From NCBI GenBank assembly GCA_026936325.1, contig JAPTHN010000102.1, positions 858,001-922,000 of the forward strand: DNA of 64,000 bases, given 5' to 3'. The translations under genes and the position numbers were made by a program. The notes under the pieces were generated by a model, which was given only the letters and a program-made list of their open reading frames with translations, had not been told where the DNA came from and made no database searches. Positions 50,145 to 62,882 of the stretch are shown piece by piece. Within the stretch, counting starts at the first letter, position 1. Each line of letters begins with the position of its first letter. The stretch is from Platynereis dumerilii. Its lineage: Eukaryota; Annelida; Polychaeta; Phyllodocida; Nereididae.

Positions 50145-50690
50145 TTGGACTTTTGAAATGAGGTTACATCACTTTTTGATGACATTTCAGTCTATTGCTA
50201 AACTTGAAATAAGGTTACATGGTAACTTACATCCCTATTTGATGCCTATCACAGACAAACTTAAGTTTTCTGCATTCCAAAACAGTCTTAACTTGATACA
50301 AGGTTACATCATTAATTACTATTTGACAATTACTCAGTTAATCGTTCAACTTGAAATAAGGTTACATCACTATTTGATCATTATTCAGTTAATTTTTCAA
50401 CTTGAAATAAGGTTACAACACAATTCTAAACTTGAAATAAGGTAACATCAATATTTGGTCTATTGATAACATCACTACTTGATCACTATACACTACAGCC
50501 TGTTGTTCAACTTGAAATAAGGATACATCACTACTTGATTACAGTCTGGTCTACTGCTAAACTGGAAGTAATGTTACATCAATATTTGGTCTGTTGCAAA
50601 ATATTACATCAGTATTTGATCACTATTCACTCTACTGCTTATAATTTACATGAAATATGTGTTTGTAAACATCATTTCATTACTGGGTAG
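50145..50690. repeat. Degenerate minisatellite (~55-60-bp unit)
   Basis: The phrase 'aacttgaaataaggttacat' followed by 'cactatttgatcactattc' recurs about eight times with substitutions and small gaps. The plus-strand frame stays open through most of it (50074-50445), giving repeated LEIRLHHYL-like peptides; I interpret this as a by-product of repetition rather than a gene. Confidence 0.75.
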
Positions 50691-50699
50691 TTAAACACA

Positions 50700-52949
50700 G
50701 GGAAAAATCTTAAGTCACTAAGTGTGATCCTAAAATTCTCGGTTCCTAGAAATTTTACAACACCAAACCTCACAACACATTACACAAGAAGTCTATGGAC
50801 ACCAACAGCTCTTAGGTCTTGTTAGGGCTTGTTAGGTATTGCAGCTCTTGCTGGAAGCGTCTGGAGATGCAGTTTGGAGATGCGGCTGGATGTCTGAGAT
50901 GTCTAGGGACACAGGAGATCCAATTGGTCCTGATGACCTGTCAGATTAAGAAACACTATCTTCTATCATTCTCCTCTGCCCTGCATGGCCTCCAACCCCA
51001 GACATTGAAGATATTGAAGATTATAGCGGCATCTTATTGTTTTATCGGCATTTGAAGGCAAATTGAAGCCAACCAGGTCGCTTGCCTCCGTTCTACCATC
51101 AGTACTGCCAGATTCCAATTTCTAAAGTATTATAGCTGAATTATTTCCCAAGATAAGGCTTAAAATACTGCTAGATTCCAATTTCTAAGGCATTAGACCT
51201 GAGATCGTTTAAAGCCAGACAGTATACCACTCCCATACATATTTATTTATTTTGCTTTGTATCTATAGCGAAAGTACACACCCAGCAGCAGATGGAAGTT
51301 TTGAAACCACTTTCACATCAACATGATGCATACTTATCTGAAGTACAATGGTACTCTGAACTTCCTACTCTTGAGCCAACAAATAAGTCAATGGGTGAAT
51401 ACATGAAGTTATATATTTCACTGTCAAGAACCTGATATTAGGTGTGATATGTATCATTTATGTGCATTAGAATAAACTTATTCTAGTAAAGTAGTTTGTC
51501 TTCAGAATTGCCACTTTCCTGTTGACAAGCCACACAATGATAAATGCATGCTATTATTACACTGCGAGTGACAGTAAAAAGAGTCAACCACACTTTTGCA
51601 AATGTCACTAAAAAAGAAACAGTGTAACACTGTCATGCTTCATGAAAAATGTCGTTATTTGTGATATACTGTGGGTGTCACTAAACCTACACATCCTTTC
51701 AGAGGAGTAACTGCATTCTAGTTTAATGACATCATTATATGTTGTTGAAAGAGTTTAATTGGGAGACCACACATGTCATGTTTAGCCAAACCCAACATGT
51801 ATACAGTTTCATCAGTATATCTTTCTAATTACAAAAGCTAACAATTTAATACATAAAACACCATATAAAAACATCTCAATAACTTAATTAAACCATAAAA
51901 TTTAACTTGACAGTGCACTAATCAACACAGTAAGAGGTACATTCGAAAGCCTCTTAGCCGCCTCAACCCCATAGAGTGATACTTCACTGACAAATAGGAC
52001 AAGACAAGCCAGAGCAATTATCAAACAAGTAATTGGTTAATAACAAATGTTTACTGCCACAGTGTGTACTGAATGTAATTATATTTTAATGACAACACAT
52101 TTAGTTTTATTTATTTGCAAGTGCTGAAGTCATTTGAAGCAAAAGTGTGCTACCGAACTACTGAAAAATATGACCAGAGTCAAAAGTGTACTGAAAATGA
52201 ATATTTGAAGAAATTAGTTAATTCAAAATGTGGATTTTTCCCAATTATAATAAGTAGAAATGAGTGTTCTACTCTGATATTCCCCACAGAGAAATCTACT
52301 CGTCTCATATATCATCGAGCCTAGTAAAAGAGTGCTGCTTTTCAATAGTTTTTCAATCCACTAATAGCTAACCGGGTGCGCACGAAATGAAATATAATTG
52401 CAATGGTGAACTGGTGATCCTTGGGGACCTCAGACAAACTAACACAGGCACACACATTGCACCGAAAAGAGCAGTAGCAATTACCGTGTTTCTTCGAAGA
52501 GGAGAAATCTAGCCTATGGGATTTCCGAAGCACTGCCCTGCTCAGCGGATTTCATTTGGATGCGATGACATTAATTTGTTAAATCTGCCGCATCTGGCAT
52601 CGATGATTCAGTGTCAAGGCTTTGTTGAAAGTATAAGATCCCACATGGGATAAAACTTGTAGCAGACAAAGAGAGCTTCACAATCCAGACCCACTCATAC
52701 CTTACAAGTTACAACGTATGTGAGCACTTACCTGTACATTTCGAAATTCGAAGCCGGCTCCAACTATCATTCAGCACAGAACTTTCAATTTATTGCTTCA
52801 TTTATCTTTTAATATCGCTACAAATTTTCGCTCCTGTTCATTTGACTAATTTTAGGGTAAAACAATAGTAAGCGTTTATTCGAAGAAAAGCGGTAGCGGT
52901 AGCAGAGGGTCCATGACCCCCCTCCCCACAGGGCCATACTCTTTTACAC
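50700..52949. other. Non-coding region
   Basis: It includes a ~70-bp direct duplication at about 51108-51195 ('agattccaatttctaa' twice). A minus-strand donor-like site (acag|gtaagtgc) lies at about 52731, preceded by ATG TAC AG; it could end a 5' exon but matches nothing known. Otherwise AT-rich and unremarkable. Confidence 0.35.
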
Positions 52950-53405
52950 ATGTGCCAATATTACACAGGTAACAATGGTCAGCTTACACGCTCCCCTAAT
53001 ATTTACAGAGAAATGGAAGTAGTTCCAATTCATGCCCCGACACGCAAAGAACTTGTTAAACCACAAATACAATTCACAGACAGGAAAGATTCACACTATG
53101 TGCCAGGCTACAACACATATATCCATCCAGCTCTTGTTTTTGACAACCTTTTTGTTATAAATACACAAGCATCAAATTCAAAGTCATTCTATATTAGAGA
53201 AAAATGTCATCTCATAAACATGACACTGTCTAGCATCGATTCTACTACTATTTTACATCCTAGCAATGCCTGGCATGTTAGACAGGATTATGACAATGGT
53301 ATTTTACTCCAATCAAGGATTTTTATCTGTCTGGCCAAGCTAATAACCAGCTTGTCTGAGCTTGATGACTTTGAAAAACTAATACCTGTCTGGAGTCTGA
53401 TTTGA
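52950..53405 (+). other. Unexplained 151-codon open frame
   Basis: This is one of the two longest unexplained open frames in the 33-64 kb region, and the longest outside repeat-rich sequence. The predicted peptide is hydrophilic with no signal sequence, no repeated motif and no family I recognise. Codon use is AT-rich like the surroundings, and there is no poly(A) signal or promoter I can point to. Probably chance, but listed because frames of this length are uncommon at this base composition. Confidence 0.2.
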
Positions 53406-56400
53406 CAGCTGAGAGCAATATAACTCATGCAGTTTCAAGGAGGCCAGTTTCTCAAATGTCAATGTCAGGTGGATAATTGGGGTATCATTTGCCATGGCGT
53501 TGAATGAAAAGATGGAAGGATCATGAAGGTTCATTTTCACAACCTTTACACCTGATCCCATCTGACCAACAATAACCCTTTGGCCTTTGGATCTCTTTAG
53601 ACCCTTTAGGACCTGGAGGACCTCAATGGAAGCAAAGAATGTCAGAAACTCAAGCTTGACATTGCCATGGAGACCAAAAAGGCATTTCAAAAAGAGGCTT
53701 ACAAAGAGTAACTACCCGGATAGACAAATTCAATTGAACCGAGCTGAAAGAGTGTTGTCATTCAAGACACATTCCCTGTGTTTACAGTTCAGGTATCACC
53801 AGAGTGGCTTGGCATATATATGAGATACCTCCTGGTAGGCATACCTCCTAGGTATTGGTATAGCTGGTGCACATACCATGGCCTCAACATGAATAGTGTA
53901 TCACAGCAATGCCCTCGTAGGGGCTCTATGATTCAGTATGAAATTACCTCCTTCATTGGCCCTCTTAACATGTCAGTGTGACAGGTCAACTCAGCATGGT
54001 TTGGCCCATGCTTTTGAGTAACCTCAAGCTTAATGACTTTAAGCCATCTCATGCATCCATGGCCAGCCACTTGAACCTTTGCTCTTCGCAAGACTTGAAT
54101 ACCAAGAACCCTTCTCCAGGTTCTCTCAGGTTCTCTCAAGTCCCCTTTGCTCTCTTCCCTCTGAGTTTCAATGGCTCCCTGGGTCTTTTTGGGGCTCTTC
54201 TTGGGCTCCTCTTCCTCTCTAGATGCCCTGAGGAATTTCTCTGCATTCTTAGAGAATTCTTAGAGCATTCATCCAGATCCCAGCATTCTCAAATGGGTCC
54301 CACAGTCACACAGGGTGTCAGTCTGTCATGTAAACATGATCTTGTCTTCTCCTGAACAAGCTCTGCTTTTTGGCTGTCATTCCACAGCACTGTGGCACAG
54401 TAAATTCAACACTGTGAAGCTGTCACTTATATACTCCCTTAATTTATGGAGCAAAAAAATACACCCAAAAATGCCACAGGCATGACAAGAATTAACCCAA
54501 AGCATCTTGAAATCAGCAAGAGGGTGCTACACAAGTTGAGATATAATTGCAGAATATCTGAATTGAAAATTTGAAAGACAACCTGGGTGTCTTCTTATTT
54601 GAGCTCTGAGCCTATGACATGCACTTCAAAATGTTCACACATAGGCTTCTGTCTCATATATATATATTTAGATATGTAAAGAGGAAAATGGATAGGAGCC
54701 ACTTCGATAAGTTGGATTTAGCTGGGGTAAGGGCATAGTCCTCCAAGATCGGCGAAACCTTTGGGATATGGGTTAAATTTCTGGGTGTGACCGCTGTAAC
54801 TATATCAATGTGTAAATATGGGATGTAAAGCCCTTTCATTCATTCCACTCACGAAGGACCTATGCAGAAGCAAGTGAAAAGACCCTTGTTACAACAATAA
54901 TTCCCACTGGCCCAGTCTCAAGATTTCTTATTGAGCTAAGGCCAAGTAAACTGGTGTTCAGAGAGGAAGCCTAGCCAATCAAATCAGCGATGGACCTTCG
55001 GAGAGTTTTACAGAACCATATCATACACTGTATAGTGTATAAGCTATGTGACAGGCAGAGTCTATCCAGCATGGTGACAGTCTGTCCTCACCATAGAAAT
55101 ACATTATTTATTTCTATGGTCCTCACGAATGGCATTGGATCCTTACTCCTTTTAGGCTTGCAGCCATTTCCAGCAAGAGCAAAGCAGCTGCTAAAACGGC
55201 AACATTTCAGGAGATTTCTGGAGGGTCCTCCTGACACCAAAGCAGCTGAATGTCTCTGCTGAATGTCTCTTCCTGGATGGCCAGTGTCAAGGGGTGAACA
55301 CACTGAGTAGTTTTCCCAATACCTCCTTCCCAACCTGAGTAAAGCAGGCTACTAAAGCAGGGCTGGTGGCTCGATGGAATTGCCTTTTTGCATTCTAACG
55401 GTATTAGTGAAGCTCGACTGACCTTCACATTGAATGGAAAAGACAGGCAAAAGATGAAACCAACCAGACTGATGAAATTCAATGGAGGAAAGTAGATTTG
55501 ATACTCATGGCCACTTCCATGTTTCCAAAAGAATTTCCATTAAAAGTTATACAAATTAAACATCATGAAAAGAGCACTTATAATTTGTATTCATTGCCAT
55601 TCAATGCATCAAAATTTGGAACAAGTAACTCTTTATTCCAAAACATATAGCTCTAACACATTGCTGCAATCACCTGTTTTTCTTTCTGAAGGTTTCTTCA
55701 ATAGAAAACATGAACAGTTAAAAATGGCCTGAAGTACCACCTACAGTGAGGAACCCCTCAGACAAGCTGAAACAACTGCAGTTGTACTCATGGTAAATTA
55801 TGCAGAATTTTACAGTCAAAACACCACAGGATACATTTTTATTAACTATTTTAAAACATACACAAAATACAAGTCAGTAATTGTTGTGACTTGTAACACA
55901 GACTATGAATGCGGACCTGTCAAAACTGTAGCTCCTGACTGAAAGCCTGAGTATGTACCATAACATGTAGCATTACATGTGTCAGTAGTCTGGGCTGGAG
56001 AGGCTGGACCAGACTTGATCATTCATCTAACCAGCAGCAGTAATAGCATCAGTCCATCAGCAACAGCAGCAGTTCGGCCAGCAGCAGGACCAGCAGGTCA
56101 TTGAAATGCATTGATGGAGTTCACCTCATCTTGATGGATGATGACTCCCATTCATCTCCCATCAGCCTGTATCAGGTTCTATCAACCTGTGTAAGTCCTA
56201 TCAACCTGCATCAAGGGGAATTTGCACCGGCTTCATACAATTCAGCGGTCTGATCAACGTTGAAGATATATACATAGAAATATATACAAATTGTACAGAC
56301 TGGAGAGTATCAGTACCGAATTCATAAAATTCAGCTGTCCGATCAACGTTACAGATATACCTCGAAATATACACAATATTCAGTTTATTATTACAATTTG

Positions 56401-57269
56401 TGTGCATACATACAGACTGGAGAGTGCACACCGTAACACACACAGATCCATACTGCTAAGTACAGTGCAATGAAAAACACATTTCAACGAAGCTCTGTCA
56501 ATTCTAATTGATCCAATTTAAAACAACTTGCACTCAATGACAGTTGGTGTTCTATACAAAGCATAAAACACATAAAACAAGAAATCATTAAGTTCTGTCA
56601 CTATTTCATACAAGTGCTTTACACACAAGTCTCCAACTGGCTACAATCCACTGACAAATCTACAGAGAATTGCAACAATTAACATGAGCGTGTTCTGAAC
56701 TCAGAAGGGAAAGTGAAAAGCTACAAAAATCTAAGTGCTAAAAAAAGTGAGAATATGACACCTCATAGCACCATCCATCACTTAAATTAATTAATTTTCT
56801 TATTTTAGGCAAAAAAATACAGCCACAGCTACAGCATTTAAATGCAGTTGAGTAATAGGGGTGGAGAAATAGGGATCTCCCATCATTTCTATAAGTTTAC
56901 GAGAATTTTTGCAAGATGAAATTTACTCGAATCATTACAACATTCCTGAAATAGTTGACAAATAGTTGAGAGCACCTCACATGCAACTATCTCTGAGCAA
57001 TGATGGTAAAAATGAAAATAAAAGAACTTCGCAAGTCTGTAGCTTTAACGCTGGTAGCTGGCTTGAGCCAAACTGTAGTGCTCTGAAGTTGCAAAACAGC
57101 TTCTGGTTACAGATAAAAACCTGGTTAATATGAAATGTTCAGGAGCAGTGAGTAGGTGATGAAGCAGCTTCTAATTTCCTGGCTGTTCTCAATTACAAAG
57201 ACCAGGGGTTGCCAGACAGAGCTACAAAGGTCAGACAAGCATCTCATGTTGCTGGAGCACTACTCGTGA
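53406..57269. other. Non-coding region with SINE tail and hairpin
   Basis: It contains short local duplications around 53575-53640 and 54110-54270 (gaattctta, ggttctctc), a 12-bp-arm hairpin at 55090-55120 and a SINE tail at 54795-54850. A pair of related segments at about 56225-56300 and 56318-56420 (tcagckgtcygatcaacgtt) forms a diverged direct repeat. No gene recognised. Confidence 0.35.
54795..54850 (+). repeat. 3' tail fragment of SINE family A
   Basis: The stretch 'gtgtaaatatgggatgtaaa' followed by gccctttcattcattcc matches the family A tail only. The head is absent. Confidence 0.45.
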
Positions 57270-57720
57270 TGTTGCTGTTGTGATGATGATGATGATGACG
57301 TGGCTATTGGTGATGATGATGATATTGATGATATATATTATGATGATTATGATGATGTTCGTTATGAACTTGTGAGACTGGCACCTGCTATTTATGATGA
57401 TGAAAATGCCAAATGATGAGGAAATCTTTAATTGATGATGAAGACGATATATGATGACGCTGGTTATATATTATGACTTATGACACTAGCACCTGCTATT
57501 TATTGTTGATGATGCCAAATAATCATGATCATGATGATGTAGTTTGTTGATGATATGCTTGATGATGCATAATGTTGATGATGTTGTGATAATGATGATG
57601 GGACTGGAGGTATTGATGATGGTAATGCCAAATAATGTAGAAGATGATGTTGTTGGGCATTTATGATAGTGATGATGATAATCAACGGCGATGATGATGA
57701 TAATCAATGGCAATGCTGTT
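57270..57720. repeat. GAT/ATG-rich microsatellite tract with internal duplication
   Basis: About 450 bp is dominated by gatgat and tgatga triplets. A larger unit is also repeated: 'ctggcacctgctatttatga' near 57378 and 'ctagcacctgctatttattg' near 57485, each preceded by a ttatga-rich segment. Long open frames on the minus strand (His/Ile runs) are by-products. Confidence 0.8.
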
Positions 57721-59015
57721 GACGAAGTAGACCAGACTTCTTCCATCTCTTTCTCCTGATGCAACGCACCACATCTTCCATGGTGCATCCCTACCATGCT
57801 GCTGAAGTTGCAAGCGTTGCCATGGTAACGCAATTCTTGGCAAGGAAACTCCTAGCTGGGCTGGCTCTGACACCATCAGACAGCTTGAGACAGGGGGAAA
57901 GTAGCATCTATTTAGAAGAGGCAACAACACACCCTCCCCTATCTCTATCTCCCTCCAGTTCTGGGTGAGCAATAGTAAACCCACTCATTGTGGGGTCAGA
58001 GGTGAGGGTTAAATTTACCAGGCAAACCAAGGGGATCCCCATGACCCCAAACCAAGGCCAACCCTCTGCTTTTGACTTCTGGCTTTGCTTCCAGATTCTG
58101 CTTTCAAGTTCCAAGTTGAAAAGGCCGGTGACTTGTGAGTCTGAGATCCAGACGAACAACCAAAGGTGTTTCTGAAGACATTAACCCTATTTCTTGGGAG
58201 GCTTGGCCTTTTTTCTGTAACCCTTGGTAGACATAGCACTGCCAGAGCCTACTCTTCAGTAGCCATCTCTGTGTACAGCTCCCCACATGCTTGACAGGGC
58301 CTGACATCAATGCAATGAATGCAAAGCTATCCTAGAAATCCTGTAAATCACCTGGGTCTGCTGAGGCCTCTGCTTGGGCTTCTTCTGAGGGTTGGTGGCC
58401 ATTGCAAGGCTGTCAGAAAGGTCTTTAGAGGTCTAGTGATTCTGATCGTGTGATCTGCCCCCAAAGGACACACACACACACAACCCCCCCCCCCTTCTAC
58501 TTTTGGTCCTATGCAGTTTGCAAGGTCCAAGCAGAGGGTTAACTTGGCATGCTTGGCAGTTGGCATTGCCCAATATACAAATGGCAGACTTACTGGACTC
58601 CCACAGTCCCACTATTACATGACCATGCACTGTTGTACTTGTTTTACCTGGCTGTACCATGTGTACATTGTGCTCAGAAGGTCAGAGATCCATGAATCAA
58701 CAACAACAGGCCACAGAACAAAGCAATACACATCAGGCAAAAATGCACAATACAGGGTAGTATACTGAGTGTACATCCTGCAACAGCCAGTACTTCATCA
58801 ACACAAGCACAAGAACTTTGCAATTTTATAAACAAGAATCTGATGATTTAAAGCAGGAGAGATTATGATGCATAAGCAAAGGGGTCAAAGTTTCAATTCA
58901 ATCCACAAGTTTGCAACAACAGACAAGTGACCAGGACAAGCCTATTCAATTATTCTACCCAATGCTCTTCCTGGCAGTAAAATGCTATAACAGGTCCTTT
59001 TATTCAAAGTTCTTT
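57721..59015. other. Non-coding region with simple repeat
   Basis: A (CA)n tract followed by a C-run lies at about 58468-58495. Several overlapping short open frames occur in this GC-richer stretch, none with motifs or splice support. Confidence 0.4.
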
Positions 59016-59030
59016 CGCAGAGAACCAAGA

Positions 59031-59223
59031 TGTTTGTTGTTTATTTGTTTGTGTTTTACGCCTCTGCAGCACCTTAGTGGGCTATATTGAGGCAGGCGAC
59101 CGCCGTATGATGATGAGATGAGAAGACTGTGAGTCTGGCACATACCCTATTAATTCAGGGATGCCAAGGGTCTTTCAGTTGCCCCAGCATAGAAGCACTT
59201 ACCAATTAGGCCACGGGGGAACT
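59031..59223 (-). repeat. tRNA-derived SINE family B, internally deleted copy with 15-bp target duplication
   Basis: CGCAGAGAACCAAGA occurs at 59016-59030 and 59224-59238, bounding the insertion. Read on the minus strand, the copy has the A-box head and the CAAA-rich tail of the 6026-6331 element. It lacks about 110 bp including the B box and the segment after it. Confidence 0.88.
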
Positions 59224-59238
59224 CGCAGAGAACCAAGA

Positions 59239-61914
59239 AGGAACTTAAAAGAAGCAGTTGGAGCCAGCCAAGCATTGATTTTGTGAAGACCTTGTAAGGC
59301 ACTCCCTCCACAACTCAACACAATGTGGCCTTCAGGAGGAAATTTGCTGCTCATTTTCAGACTCATAGGAGCATTCAAATTGATTCAAGGTTCAATGGAA
59401 TAAAAGCATGGAATAATAGATCCTTCATTGGAAGTGACAGCACCCCAAAGGGTTACTAGGGAAATACAATGTATCCATGGAAACAAGAACAACATTGCAT
59501 GTCACCACTCAGCACTGTCAGCAGTACCCCCTGAGTAATGTTCATACATTATATGCCCCAGCTTGGGCCCCCAAGTCATGAATCTCATGATAGATATAAA
59601 TCATCACAGAGGAATTGCTCATTCAAGCCTTCTGGAGCAGGGTCAGAAGTTACCATTATTCCCCATTTGTAATAATATAACCATAATGATGGCATCTCTT
59701 GCAGATATTGCTACAAGACTCACTCACTTTTATCCATGGAATAGATATTAAATTTCCATTACAGTCTAGAGCCATGGATAACAATGCATTTCATTTAGCG
59801 ATATAAGCTGAAGAAATCTATTCAAATCGTTAAAATGACTTAAGAGAGTCTGAAGACTCTTCGGAGTATTATGATTCGAGACCATGCCTCCTAGCCATTA
59901 CACAATGTTTTTGCAAAGCCTTTGCCTTCACGGAATTATAAAGCTTACATTTATGCTACAATCTGCATGAAACTGCCAAAAAGGCAGAATATAGAAGAAA
60001 GGCAATGTTGATTTGCCTTGAATCATTGAATGGCTCTTTTAGATTTCATATTATGATGATTATCATAGCTCCAGTATTTTTGTCTGGAATCTAAGTGAGT
60101 CTACCACATGCATGTTGAACATGTCTACTCCTTCCACATCACAGGTAATAATTGCAGGCTGCCAGCTCAGCATGGTTCAACATGGTTCAGCATGGCAGCA
60201 GGAAACTTGAGCAAAGAAACCTGAGACTCAGTCTCAGAGCGTGCAATATTGTGGAGAACTTAGAACATGCTAAGACATGCACAGTCTTTCCAGAAAACAG
60301 AAATTCTTTTTCAATATTTTCTGATTCCCTCACATGCACTGGATATTTCCAATACTCTCAGAGAATCTCATAAATGCAGGGCTTTAACACTTGAATGAGA
60401 ATGAGTTATCGGACCTCAAATTTCAAAACTTCGATCATGGAACCCTACCAAAAATTCATGTAAATTATAATAAATTTATAAATACCCTTAACAATTTCCT
60501 GGTTTTTCACATTGGAAGCCAGGAAAACAATAGAAAGAAGAGTATGACAGAAAATGCCTAACATTCCCTTACTTTTTGCACTTTTCCATACAGGAGGGGG
60601 GGAGGGTGTCAGATAAACATGGCAAAGCATATTACTTCAGATCCAGACTCCAGAGTCAGAGACACAGAGTTGCTTCAAAAGCAAGCCAAGGTTGATGTAG
60701 ACTGATCAAAGCTGTCTAGATATGGAGACTGATAAGAGATGAAGGCTGCAGGATGGGCCATGTCAGCTGCCTTAGAGGTCATTCTTATCTGATGCAGAGA
60801 ATGCAGACTAGCATTGCAGACACTGATAAAGCACTCTGACTAATCACAGAAGTAATCACAACAACTATGTAGGTCTCTATGCTAACAACTTATCTGAGAG
60901 GGTTCACCATATACATGCAATGCCAATTTATGCTCTACATGATTATCTATGGTATCAGACAGTTGTATTTTTGCACTATGTCTGGTCTGTGGTACTTTGT
61001 ACAAGTACGTATATCTTCAAGAGCACAGGCCGTGTTGTTAGTGCACGTCATATCAAATCATAGTCCTCCCCAGACTTTTCAAGATGTCTCAAATTGGCAA
61101 TTTCAGTATTTGTTTAATTATTCATTTGCAATTCTCCTCCTGAGCAGCCACCTTATGCATAAACATGATACATGTAATTGGTCAATATGTTCTTTTAGCT
61201 TGGATGACCGAACTTAGTGGATTTTTATCCTGAAGTCAAGTCACTCTGCGGACTGCGATCTTTCGTTCAATGGTCAGTCACTCAGCTGGACGGTCTTGAA
61301 AAGTAACACTATTTATTTCCTGAATGCTGAAAGCCCGAAACAGCCCATCAAATACAAATATCTTACTCAAGATGTCCAATGGATTTACATTTTGTTCCTG
61401 GATGAGGTCATGTTGGTAAACTTTTCAAGGCAAAATGGAATATTTATTAATTTACAATCCTCTTCCTGGCCATTCTTCCAAGTCTTGCATTATCAATTTA
61501 TCATTGATGTTATCATGGTTATACCAACACAGTCCAACAGACAAAGCTAGCACACCTCTAAGTGCACTGCACCCAGATAAGGCAGATGCTAACAGAACAC
61601 ATTTGAAGCACTTGGGTCATGCATGCATGCTTCCTATCAAAGCTATGTACTGTCAATAAGAGTGCCATAGCATGGGCAACAATTGAATAGAATAGGGGGC
61701 ATGCACAGGGCTGCCAAAAAGGAGAAAAATCATGACATTGGAATCAGATGGATGAGGCAGATGCATGATGTCTCTTAATTAGGAGGTTGCAGGGCAATGC
61801 AGGCAAGTGCAATCAATCCAAGGTTGGCCAATTACTCTTGCTCTGGTGTGAATGGGGATTGAATGAAGCCCCAATCAAGTCTAAAGGAATCTGGGGAACT
61901 TGAGTAATTTGAGT
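59239..61914. other. Non-coding region
   Basis: AT-rich DNA with no recognised exon, RNA gene or element. Short open frames only. Confidence 0.4.
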
Positions 61915-62400
61915 TGCAGATGAAATCTAAAGATGCAATCTAGAGATTGGAGTCTAAACAACTCTAAAGAATTCCAAAACGAGTTACCAATTTGATTACC
62001 AAACAAGATCAAGTTATTAACAGTGATTCGTCTTGTACTCCATACAGAAATCACAGAACGACAAAACACAGGATTTATACAAGATGAAAAGAGATATGGA
62101 ATCTAAAAGATGTAATCAAACGATGGAGACTAAACACCAACAAATTCCATAGCAACTTACAAATTTGATTACAAAACTACTTCAATAGTGATTGTTCTTG
62201 ACTTCTTATACTGTTATGAGCTTGAAACACCATATCAGAAATTACAGAACAACAAAACACTGCATGACAAAAAGAGGTATGGTACCGTATGGTATCTAAA
62301 GATGCAATCAAAAGATGAGAGTCTAAAGAATTCCAAGCAACAGTTACAATTTGATTGCCCCACAACATCAACTGAGAGCTCCCATAAACCATGTTTTTGG
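61915..62400. repeat. Degenerate ~175-200-bp tandem repeat, about 2.5 units
   Basis: The phrase 'aatctaaa(a)gatg(c/t)aatc' starts units near 61925, 62100 and 62296. Within units, 'gagtctaaa...aattcca', 'caatttgatta' and 'agaaatcacagaacgacaaaacac' recur in the same order. The similarity explains the related peptides seen in minus-strand frames. Confidence 0.75.
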
Positions 62401-62835
62401 TCTTTCGACTCGAAAAAACGACCGGTAAATGGCATACGAGCAATTACTCAACTACAAAACACTACAAGCGGAAAAAAGGTACGCAGTAAAAAGCCATTGG
62501 CGAACTAAATTGTACCTTTCTTTGATTTATAACAAGTGGAGAATTATGCAATAAAACGTTTTCTGTTTTGAAAAAATTACAACAAAAAGCGTCAACATGG
62601 AAAGAGGAGATTTCCTTTGAATCAAGTTTGATTTGAAGCAAGTTGCACGGACTTGAGTCTGTCAAGAAGTGGAGAAAAAAGAAAACCAAAAACATTGAAA
62701 ATTTGAAAAAAATTTGGAATAAAAGTTAAAAAGTGAGAAATTGCCTGCTGTGTAGCATTACAAAAGCATCTGTGTTGCTACATGTCACCTGCCACAAATC
62801 CATAGCAAGATGATCCTTTCCCAGGGCCACAATGC

Positions 62836-62882
62836 AAGAGAAAAAGAAAGGAAGAGAAAAAGAAAGGAAGAGAAAAAGTTCT
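62836..62882. repeat. Purine-rich short tandem repeat
   Basis: About two and a half copies of 'agagaaaaagaaagga' in tandem. Simple-sequence DNA. Confidence 0.8.

Noticed and set aside
52732-52860. Minus-strand donor acag|gtaagtgc as the MAP1 first exon
   Set aside because: The preceding ATG TAC AG would end in phase 2, while the known exon at 33130 needs phase 1, and no intermediate exon was found. A non-coding exon remains possible but unsupported.
53978-54355. 125-codon plus-strand frame
   Set aside because: Composition reflects local Leu/Ser-rich repeats (ctctct, gggctc), with no motif, splice signal or conservation evidence available.
57486-57833. Minus-strand frame of 115 codons with His/Ile runs
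   Set aside because: It arises from the GAT/ATG microsatellite read in the antisense frame.
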